A stretch of 64,000 nucleotides of DNA from NCBI RefSeq assembly GCF_006438785.1, contig NZ_RCZB01000003.1, forward strand, positions 1 to 64,000. The letters run 5' to 3'. Source of the DNA: Rhodanobacter glycinis (GTDB lineage: Bacteria; Pseudomonadota; Gammaproteobacteria; Xanthomonadales; Rhodanobacteraceae). The notes beneath the pieces are model-generated. The model had not been told where the DNA came from. It searched no databases and saw only the letters and a list, made by a program, of their open reading frames with translations. Shown piece after piece: positions 48,243-55,199 of this stretch. Within the stretch, counting starts at the first letter, position 1. Each line of letters begins with the position of its first letter. The translations under genes were made by a program, and so were the position numbers.

Positions 48243-48817
48243 ACTTCAACGCCGCTTGTAAGCAAATGCCCATCTCTCCCACACAGGCGCTTACCTTATA
48301 TTTACATCTCAAATACGAGACGTGATCGGCGCAATTGTCGCGGGATGCGTGAAAGAATTTGCTCGCCTAGACAATAGAATTTTGCGGCAACGCGTAAAGC
48401 ACCAAGCTCGACACGCAGATCAAAATGTAGCTTTTCGTCGGCTTGCGGTCGGTGATGAATCAAATTCAGGGGACGCCGTTGTGCGCCCTGAACAGGGGCT
48501 CGAATGGAATCGAACGACTTACGTGCGGGAGTCTGTCTTCCACACCGCCATCACGGCGAAATAGAGCATCGCGTCCGACACCGTCGGTCGATTCCACTGC
48601 GTTCCCTTGCTGACAAATCGCATGACTCACTCACCAGACACTGCCTGTAACGGCGGTGATTTTGGCGTGTCTGACGATTTTCCGATGAGCGAGGAACCTC
48701 ATCCTTGGCGACTGCGGATTGAACATTTTCTGACTACTGCAAGCGAAGGCACGCGTCGGCGTCGGCGGCGAGGGCAACACTAAAGCTTCTGGCTCATGGT
48801 GACAATTCAATTACTCG
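48243..48817 (+). other. Gene-poor stretch before the type IV secretion locus
   Basis: About 575 bp. A frame of 80 codons at 48322-48564 (GTG start, no ribosome site, no family features) is not convincing. Nothing else coding was found. The promoter of virB7 must lie here, but I found no good -35/-10 pair. It separates the peptide cassette with its transposase debris from the secretion genes. Confidence 0.5.
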
Positions 48818-49312
48818 ATGCGGAATAAAAACGTGGAAACGAAGTTCTGGAATCACACCTTTAGAGTCAGCCTGATCATAGCGACCATCGCTTTGACAGG
48901 GTGCGGAACTCCAGCAGCCAAAAACTTCGGCGGCAGCTGGAAGCCCGTGAATCATTTTCGAGAGCAGCCCACCGAAATACCGTTGACCGCAGCCTATACA
49001 TTCTATGCGGCACCCATGGATGAGACGCTCAAGACCATGCTCACCCGTTGGGCGAGCGATTCGGGGCGAGAGTTGTCATACCAGCTCCCCTTTGACGTCA
49101 CCCTCTACACGCCGGTGTCGAGCATTCGCACAACCGATCTTGATGGTGCAGCCCAGCAGCTGACGACAATCTATGCCGCGCAGCACGTATATGTCTCCGC
49201 GACCGATCGAAAGATATTGGTGCTTCCATCCAGCACCGTCAGCAGCAGTGCGACCGACGTGGAAGCTGAACCCGCAGCGCCGACTCCCGCCAAACCGACA
49301 GGCAGCAAATGA
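48818..49312 (+). CDS. virB7: VirB7 lipoprotein with N0-type domain (X-T4SS type)
   Basis: 164 residues from ATG 48818 (GTG 48833 is an alternative). The lipobox A-L-T-G-C puts the acylated cysteine at residue 29. The mature part contains 'YTFYAAPMDETLKTMLTRWA' and the following 'LSYQLPFDVTLYTPV', a TcpQ/N0-type domain as in secretins and in the unusually long VirB7 of Xanthomonas. Classical VirB7 is only 45-65 residues. A Pro/Ala/Thr tail follows. It forms the outer-membrane ring with VirB9 and VirB10 and is first in the locus. Confidence 0.85.
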   Translation: MRNKNVETKFWNHTFRVSLIIATIALTGCGTPAAKNFGGSWKPVNHFREQPTEIPLTAAYTFYAAPMDETLKTMLTRWASDSGRELSYQLPFDVTLYTPVSSIRTTDLDGAAQQLTTIYAAQHVYVSATDRKILVLPSSTVSSSATDVEAEPAAPTPAKPTGSK

Positions 49313-49358
49313 AAAGGGAACTTATCGAGCTACCGCTCAGCAAGGCAGGCATTCACTG

Positions 49359-50231
49359 ATGTTGAACAAGAAATCATCCAGTCGCAAAGTTGATGAAGCG
49401 GTGTCCAAATCCGTCAATTTCGAACTGACGATCGCTGATATCGCCAAACGCAGCGAACGGCGCGCGTGGTGGGTGGCATTTACAGCCATAGCGATGGCGC
49501 TGATTCTTGCCGGCGGCTACTTCTACATGCTTCCGCTCAAGCAAAAGGTTCCATATCTCGTCATGGCAGATGCCTATACCGGCACCGCCACGGTCGCGCG
49601 CCTGGACGGCGATTTCGCCATGCGCGGGATAACTACCAGAGAGGCCGTGAACCGCAGCAATGTCGCTCACTTCGTGCTGGCCAGAGAGTCCTACGATTTA
49701 GCCCTGGTGAATCTGCGCGATTGGAAAACCGTGCAGACCATGGCTTCCTCCGGGGTCAAGGCGGAATACACCGCGATGTTCTCCTCAACTAACCCGGACA
49801 GCTGGGCCAAGCAGTACGGCAAAGATCAGTCCATCCGCGTCAAATTACTCAGCATTCAGCTGATTGGTGGCGGCGACGGTGTGACGCCCCACGGTGCCAC
49901 CGTGCGTTTCCAGCGCAGTCTCTTCAACAAATCGAATGGCGCCACCCGGCCCCTCGACAACAAGATCGCCACGATCGAGTTCACCTACAAGCAGAATCTG
50001 GAAATGGACGACCAGAATCGGATCGAGAATCCGCTGGGGTTCTGGGTAACCAGTTATCGCGTAGACGACGACTACGCTACTGCACCACCACCGGAAATTC
50101 CGGGGGCGCCCGTCGCCCCGCAGACCGCCGTGCCGACATTCGCCGCTCCTGCGAGCTCAGCGACTACCGCCGCAGCGATGTCGGCTACGACAACGTCTAC
50201 CGATTCCGCCACGGGAGCGGCTCGCCAATGA
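49359..50231 (+). CDS. virB8: T4SS inner-membrane protein VirB8
   Basis: 290 residues from ATG 49359. A cytosolic tail, one membrane helix (about 36-57) and a periplasmic NTF2-like domain ('ITTREAVNRSNVAHFVLARE', 'RVKLLSIQLIGG', 'NPLGFWVTSYRVDDDY') are typical of VirB8. The Ala/Thr/Ser-rich tail beyond residue 245 is long for the family. It belongs to the inner-membrane platform. It overlaps virB9 by 4 bp. Confidence 0.92.
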   Translation: MLNKKSSSRKVDEAVSKSVNFELTIADIAKRSERRAWWVAFTAIAMALILAGGYFYMLPLKQKVPYLVMADAYTGTATVARLDGDFAMRGITTREAVNRSNVAHFVLARESYDLALVNLRDWKTVQTMASSGVKAEYTAMFSSTNPDSWAKQYGKDQSIRVKLLSIQLIGGGDGVTPHGATVRFQRSLFNKSNGATRPLDNKIATIEFTYKQNLEMDDQNRIENPLGFWVTSYRVDDDYATAPPPEIPGAPVAPQTAVPTFAAPASSATTAAAMSATTTSTDSATGAARQ

Positions 50232-50995
50232 AACGATCAAGCCTCTGGTGCCTTGGAGTCACCCTGTGCGTTGCCGCTGCCATTGCACCTACCATGGCAG
50301 CGGCGCAGGTGCTGACGCGCTACCAGTTCAAGCCCGACAGTATTTACCCGGTAAACACGGGCTTGGGTATCACTACCCAGATCGAGCTCAGCCCCAACGA
50401 GAAAGTGCTCGATTACAGCACCGGCTTCAGCGGTGGATGGGACCTCACCCGTCGTGAAAACGTGTTCTATCTAAAACCCAAGAACGTGGATGTGGACACC
50501 AACATGATGGTGCGCACCGCGACACACTCCTACATTTTCGAACTCAAGGTGGTGGCGACGGACTGGAAAACTCTGGCGCAGGCCCGCCGCGATGGCGTGC
50601 AGTACAAGATCGCCTTCACCTACCCGGCCGATACCAGCTTCGCCAACGAAAAGAAAAAGCAACTGCAGGCCGCCGCGCAGGACAGCAACCTGCTGCCTGA
50701 TCGCAGCTACAACTTCGATTACGACTACGCCGCGAAGAGCAAGGCAGCCCCATGGCTGGTCCCGACCAACGTCTACGACGACGGTCGCTTTACGTATATC
50801 AAGATGAGCGACTTGAAGGCCTTCCCAACCGGCGATTTTCCGGCCGTCTACATGCGCGAACAAGAGCACGGCGAAGACTCGCTGGTGAACACCACCGTGG
50901 AAGGCAACACCATCATCATCCACGGCACTTACAACTATCTGGTCATCCGCCACGGCAACGACGTCGTGGGCCTGCGCAGGAATACCAAAAAGTGA
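50228..50995 (+). CDS. virB9: T4SS outer-membrane core protein VirB9
   Basis: 255 residues from ATG 50228. Signal peptide ('LWCLGVTLCVAAAIAPTMAA'). The N-terminal domain ('TRYQFKPDSIYPVNTGLGIT') and C-terminal VirB9/CagX domain ('AAPWLVPTNVYDDGRFTYIK' and 'NYLVIRHGNDVVGLRRNTKK') are complete. With VirB7 and VirB10 it forms the core complex. Its stop overlaps the GTG of virB10 (GTGA). Confidence 0.94.
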   Translation: MKRSSLWCLGVTLCVAAAIAPTMAAAQVLTRYQFKPDSIYPVNTGLGITTQIELSPNEKVLDYSTGFSGGWDLTRRENVFYLKPKNVDVDTNMMVRTATHSYIFELKVVATDWKTLAQARRDGVQYKIAFTYPADTSFANEKKKQLQAAAQDSNLLPDRSYNFDYDYAAKSKAAPWLVPTNVYDDGRFTYIKMSDLKAFPTGDFPAVYMREQEHGEDSLVNTTVEGNTIIIHGTYNYLVIRHGNDVVGLRRNTKK

Positions 50996-52164
50996 ATACT
51001 CCCCGGCACCCCGAAGACGAGCGCGCAGGCATCGAGTCGGCGCAGGCCACCCCGCGCGACCAGAGCGAGGCATTTCACAACAACCCTTACGCCAACCAGT
51101 ACCAGCGTAGCGCCGAGCCTGATCTCGACGCCGGCGCGCCTGCGTTGCGTAGTAATGAACTGCGACAGATGAATCGCCGCGCGCTGTTCTTGTTGGGTGC
51201 CGTGGTGCTGCTGTTGTTGTTCCTGGCTTTCTGGTTGATCAGCGGCGCAGGCAAAAAGAGCGATCAGTCCAAGCCGCGCGAGGAGAAGGTGACGGTGGCC
51301 GAGGCGCCTGCATCTCTTGCCCTGCCGCAACTGCCGCCTGCGCCAGCCCCGCTGCCAGCAGCCCAACCCATTCCATTGTTACCGGCGCCTACGCCCGCAC
51401 CGAACAGGCAGATGCCGGCACCGAGCGGCCCCACGCTGCTGCAGCGCCGGCTCGCCGCCAGCAGTAACGACACTGGAACAAGCGATTCCGGTTCGCTGGT
51501 TGCAGCTCAGCAATCGCTTGGAAAAAAGCTGCCCGGCGATGTCGATTCGGTTCCCACCAGTGCACAGCCACTGACCCATCCGGATACCCTGATGCAGCGT
51601 GGAACCTACATCCGCTGCGTGCTGGAAACGCGCATTGTTTCAGACATCCCCGGCTTCAGTACCTGCCTGGTCACCGAGCCGGTCTACTCTTTCAACGGCC
51701 ATTCCTTGCTGCTTCCAAAGGGGTCCAAGCTGCTGGGTAGCTATAGCGGCGGCCCCACCGGCGATCGAGAAGCGGTGATCTGGGATCGCATCATCACGCC
51801 CACCGGTATCGACGTGAATATGTCCAGTCCTGGCATTGACAACCTCGGCGGCGCAGGTGTGCCCGGTTACTACGATGCTCACTGGGGCAAGCGCATTGGT
51901 TCGGCCTTGTTGATCAGTCTGCTCAGCGATGCCTTCAAATACGAAGCGGCCGAGCACGGGCCTCGAACCACCAGCATAAGCAATGGCGTCGTGACCCAGA
52001 CACCGTTCGAAAGCAATACCGCTCAAACCATCCAGAACCTGGCCAATCAGGCCGTTCGTGAAGCCGCCAACCGCCCACCGACAGTCACCATCAACCAGGG
52101 CACCGTCATCTACGTCTACGTGACCAAGGATGTGGACTTCAGCGGTGTGGTTGCGCGCTCCTGA
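50992..52164 (+). CDS. virB10: T4SS core channel protein VirB10
   Basis: 390 residues from GTG 50992, chosen by the 4-bp overlap with virB9. A cytosolic tail is followed by a membrane helix (about 64-84, 'LFLLGAVVLLLLFLAFWLIS'), a long Pro-rich periplasmic linker ('PQLPPAPAPLPAAQPIPLLP') and the TrbI/VirB10 domain ('MQRGTYIRCVLETRIVSDIP', 'HSLLLPKGSKLLGSYSGG'). The antenna-type helices and the C-terminal 'NQGTVIYVYVTKDVDFSGVV' are intact. It spans both membranes. Confidence 0.94.
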   Translation: MNTPRHPEDERAGIESAQATPRDQSEAFHNNPYANQYQRSAEPDLDAGAPALRSNELRQMNRRALFLLGAVVLLLLFLAFWLISGAGKKSDQSKPREEKVTVAEAPASLALPQLPPAPAPLPAAQPIPLLPAPTPAPNRQMPAPSGPTLLQRRLAASSNDTGTSDSGSLVAAQQSLGKKLPGDVDSVPTSAQPLTHPDTLMQRGTYIRCVLETRIVSDIPGFSTCLVTEPVYSFNGHSLLLPKGSKLLGSYSGGPTGDREAVIWDRIITPTGIDVNMSSPGIDNLGGAGVPGYYDAHWGKRIGSALLISLLSDAFKYEAAEHGPRTTSISNGVVTQTPFESNTAQTIQNLANQAVREAANRPPTVTINQGTVIYVYVTKDVDFSGVVARS

Positions 52165-52200
52165 CCCGGAATAGCCCAAAGGCACTTGACTGATATCACC

Positions 52201-53232
52201 ATGGAAGACGTCACCACCCACATCTCGAATGATTTTCTCGACTACCAGTACGAGGTGCTGGGTGTGCGCGAATACATGGCCTCTCCCGAGGTCACCGAGA
52301 TCTGCATCAACCGGCCCGGCGAGCTGTACCTTGAGAGCCGCGGTAGTTGGCAGCGGGTGGATGTGCCATCGCTCACTTTCGAGCGTGCGCGACAGTTCTG
52401 CACCGCCGTGATCAACGAGAGCAACACCGGCCAACGCATTACCGACGTGGATCCGGTGGTCTCGCTGACCTTTCCCACCGGCCAGCGCGCCCAGTTCGTG
52501 ATTCCGCCTGCCTGCGAGGCAGGCTTCGTCTCCATCACCATCCGACTACCCTCCAAGCATCTCAAAACACTGGAACAGTACGAAAGCGACGGCTTTTTCG
52601 ACGAGATCGTGGAAATCAGCCACAGTCTCAGCGACCTGGACAGCAAGCTCCTGGAACTGCGCGCGGCGCGGCGCTACGCCGAGTTCTTCCGCCAAGCCGT
52701 GCTCGGCAAGAAAAACATCGTGGTCTCCGGTGCCACCGGCAGTGGCAAGACCACTTTCATGAAATCCCTGGTCAACCACATCCCTGCCGATGAGCGGCTG
52801 GTCACCATCGAAGACGCGCGCGAGCTCTTTATCGAGCAACCCAACGTGGTGCACCTGCTGTACTCCAAGGGGGGTCAGAGCGCCAGCAACGTCACCGCCA
52901 AAAGCTGCATGGAAGCCTGCCTGCGGATGAAGCCCGACCGCATCATCCTGGCGGAGCTGCGCGGCGACGAGTCCTTCTACTTCATTCGCAACTGCGCCTC
53001 GGGTCACCCCGGTTCGATCACCAGTTGCCACTCCGGCAGCACCGAACAAACCTGGGATCAGCTCGCGCTGATGGTCAAGGCGTCCACCGAAGGTGCCGGG
53101 CTGGAGTTCAACACGATCAAGCGCCTGCTGATGATGACCATCGACATCGTGGTGCACATCAAGGCACACGGCGGACGTCGCTGCATCACCGGCATCGATT
53201 TCAATCCTCAACGCAGCCACGAGGAGCATTGA
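52201..53232 (+). CDS. virB11: T4SS traffic ATPase VirB11
   Basis: 343 residues from ATG 52201; an in-frame TTG lies 15 bp upstream. Walker A GATGSGKTT is at 177-185. The Asp box 'VTIEDARELFI', 'KPDRIILAELRGDESFYF' (Walker B) and the His box 'SGHPGSITSCHSGS' follow in the GspE/VirB11 order. It is a hexameric cytosolic ATPase powering pilus assembly and substrate transfer. It ends directly before virB1 with no gap. Confidence 0.95.
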   Translation: MEDVTTHISNDFLDYQYEVLGVREYMASPEVTEICINRPGELYLESRGSWQRVDVPSLTFERARQFCTAVINESNTGQRITDVDPVVSLTFPTGQRAQFVIPPACEAGFVSITIRLPSKHLKTLEQYESDGFFDEIVEISHSLSDLDSKLLELRAARRYAEFFRQAVLGKKNIVVSGATGSGKTTFMKSLVNHIPADERLVTIEDARELFIEQPNVVHLLYSKGGQSASNVTAKSCMEACLRMKPDRIILAELRGDESFYFIRNCASGHPGSITSCHSGSTEQTWDQLALMVKASTEGAGLEFNTIKRLLMMTIDIVVHIKAHGGRRCITGIDFNPQRSHEEH

Positions 53233-54243
53233 ATGTTGCCCGGAATGGAAATGCTGGCCTGCCCCAATCTCGCCGTCTCGCCGGAGGTGATGCAGCACAT
53301 CGTGCATGTCGAATCCAGCGCCAATCCCTACGCCATCGGCGTGGTCGGTGGCCAGCTGGAGCGTCAGCCGAGAAACCTGCCCGAGGCGTTGGCCACAGCG
53401 CAGATGCTCGATACCAAGGGCTACAACTTTTCGTTGGGTTTGGCCCAGGTCAATCGCGCCAATCTTGGTCGTTACGGACTCGATTCGTATCAGAAGGCGT
53501 TCAGCGCCTGCGCCAACCTGTCCGCCGGCGCACATATCTTGGCCGACTGTTACGCCAGCGCGCACGGCGACTGGGGCAAGGCCTTCAGCTGTTACTACTC
53601 CGGCAACTTCACCACTGGTTTTCGCGATGGCTATGTGCAGAAGGTTTATGCCTCGATCAATCGCGATGCCAACGCGCCCGGAAAAGTGATGTCTGCCTCG
53701 GTGCCTGCAGCAGAGGCCATTGCGCTGCGCTCGAAACCGGAAGCGCCAACGTCAGTAGCCGAGGCACCCACGCGCACAACCGATCTCAAACCCGTCACCG
53801 TCTACGCCCCCGGCGGCGCCAACTATCGCGTTGCCCTGCGCAGTATGGCGATAGACGCAGCCGCGGCAGCCACGGTACCCGCGATCATCGCTGCGATCAG
53901 CCGCGCCACGCCCGCGAATGCAGCAGCAGCCCCATCCCCAGGCTCGCCGGCGATCGGTCCCACCGACGCGAATACCAATCAAGCCGTGCCAGCAGCGCCG
54001 GGTCGGGTAGACGCCTCACTTGCACTGACGTTGACCGCAATAAACCAGACACCTACGGCACCCAGCGGCAACCCGTCGAACGACGCCGTCTTCGTTCCCC
54101 AGGTTCATGGCCCCAACGATTTACCCGAAGCCTCCGCATCCACTGAATCGGCCCCGTCCATAACCCAGGCAACGTCCTCCAACGCTGGCGCAGATCGCGC
54201 CGACCTCCACCAGGAGCAGCGCGATGCCGCTTTCGTCTTCTGA
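53233..54243 (+). CDS. virB1: T4SS lytic transglycosylase VirB1
   Basis: 336 residues from ATG 53233, immediately after virB11. The SLT-type domain covers about 15-150, with the catalytic glutamate E27 in 'MQHIVHVESSANPYAIGVVG' and 'FSLGLAQVNRANLGRYGLDS'. The second half is a Pro/Ala/Thr-rich extension without recognisable domains. It cuts peptidoglycan so the channel can cross. No signal peptide is visible at the chosen start, as is common for members exported by the apparatus itself. Confidence 0.88.
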   Translation: MLPGMEMLACPNLAVSPEVMQHIVHVESSANPYAIGVVGGQLERQPRNLPEALATAQMLDTKGYNFSLGLAQVNRANLGRYGLDSYQKAFSACANLSAGAHILADCYASAHGDWGKAFSCYYSGNFTTGFRDGYVQKVYASINRDANAPGKVMSASVPAAEAIALRSKPEAPTSVAEAPTRTTDLKPVTVYAPGGANYRVALRSMAIDAAAAATVPAIIAAISRATPANAAAAPSPGSPAIGPTDANTNQAVPAAPGRVDASLALTLTAINQTPTAPSGNPSNDAVFVPQVHGPNDLPEASASTESAPSITQATSSNAGADRADLHQEQRDAAFVF

Positions 54244-54447
54244 CAAACCCGTTCTCTGCTCGATCTGGCGGTTTGCTTTTACCCGACGCGCACTCGGTAC
54301 GCGTCGTCCTGGCCTCAGGGCCGTCCAAGCGTCGCGGGGCAACCCGGGGCATAACGCAGCACGCAATGCCGCCCAAGGCGGCCGAACCTGAACCGGCTGT
54401 CGCCACCTGTCTGGCGTACTGCTTCAACTATCGACAAGGAAACTCAG

Positions 54448-54846
54448 ATGGCTATCCACTCGCTCAGCAACGAAAGCATTCTGCACTCTCAGCGCATGCG
54501 GCTTTTCATGATCATGTGCATCATGGCCTTTGTCGTGCTTCCCGGCCTTGCTTTCGCGCAGGACGCAGGCGCGACGATCGATACGACCTGCGGTTTCGCG
54601 TCGAATGTTCAGAAAATCCTAAACGCCTTGTCCATCGTCGTCGTCACGATCGCGGTGATTTTCTCCGGCTATCAAATCGCTTTTGCACACAAGCGCATCG
54701 GCGACGTGGCGCCGGTCATGATCGGCGCCATCCTGATCGGTGCCGCCGGTCAAATCGCCAATATGTTCCTGAAGCCCAGCGCGGGAACGGATGCCTGCAA
54801 AGCGACCACAAGCCTGATCACGCACGTCATCACTAACTATGTATAA
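54448..54846 (+). CDS. virB2: T4SS major pilin VirB2
   Basis: 132 residues from ATG 54448 (AAGGA upstream). A long signal ('MRLFMIMCIMAFVVLPGLAF', then AQ) is followed by two hydrophobic helices ('ILNALSIVVVTIAVIFSGYQ' and 'APVMIGAILIGAAGQIANMF'). C48 and C117 flank the two helices and could form a disulfide. A 204-bp gap separates it from virB1, so it may have extra expression signals, as expected for a pilin. It overlaps virB3 by 8 bp. Confidence 0.88.
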   Translation: MAIHSLSNESILHSQRMRLFMIMCIMAFVVLPGLAFAQDAGATIDTTCGFASNVQKILNALSIVVVTIAVIFSGYQIAFAHKRIGDVAPVMIGAILIGAAGQIANMFLKPSAGTDACKATTSLITHVITNYV

Positions 54847-55147
54847 AAACCCGCTATTTCGCGGCTGCACCCGCCCGCCGATGTTCATGGGCGTGCCGTA
54901 CATACCTTTTTTCATGGGTGCGGGTGGGTGCTTTCTGCTGGCGGTATATACCAACTTTTTCTACCTGCTGCTGTTGCCGGTAGTGATCTTCATCATGCGG
55001 CAGATGGCACGCCGCGATGAGATGATTTTCCGTCTGCTGGGCCTGCGCTTGCAGTTTCGCACGCGGGTAAGAAACCTGGGCGATAACGATGGCATGTGGG
55101 TATTCACTCCCAATAACCATCGTGGCCAGGGCAAAGACAAATCGTAG
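54839..55147 (+). CDS. virB3: T4SS membrane protein VirB3
   Basis: 102 residues from ATG 54839. It shows the family start 'YKNPLFRGCTRPPMFMGVPY', two closely spaced membrane helices ('FMGAGGCFLLAVYTNFFYLL') and the cytosolic 'MARRDEMIFRLLGLRLQFRT'. It partners with the VirB4 ATPase encoded next. Confidence 0.92.
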   Translation: MYKNPLFRGCTRPPMFMGVPYIPFFMGAGGCFLLAVYTNFFYLLLLPVVIFIMRQMARRDEMIFRLLGLRLQFRTRVRNLGDNDGMWVFTPNNHRGQGKDKS

Positions 55148-55155
55148 CTTCCCCA

Positions 55156-55183
55156 GATGCCCTGATCGCAAGATCAGGGCATC
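55156..55183 (+). promoter_or_regulatory. 12-bp hairpin with GCAA tetraloop between virB3 and virB4
   Basis: GATGCCCTGATC and its exact complement enclose GCAA, a stable GNRA tetraloop, without a U-run. It ends 16 nt before the virB4 ATG. It may set a processing point or moderate read-through inside the operon. Confidence 0.7.
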
Positions 55184-55199
55184 ATCTTGGACCCGGACC

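Noticed and set aside
48489..48545. tRNA-like fragment (sequence resembling a reversed TTCGATTC T-arm) as a possible island attachment site
   Set aside because: The putative T-stem does not pair beyond one base and no acceptor or anticodon arms can be drawn, so it is not a tRNA remnant I can support.
48322..48564. 80-codon GTG-initiated frame in the gene-poor stretch
   Set aside because: No ribosome site, no family features and it lies among transposase debris.
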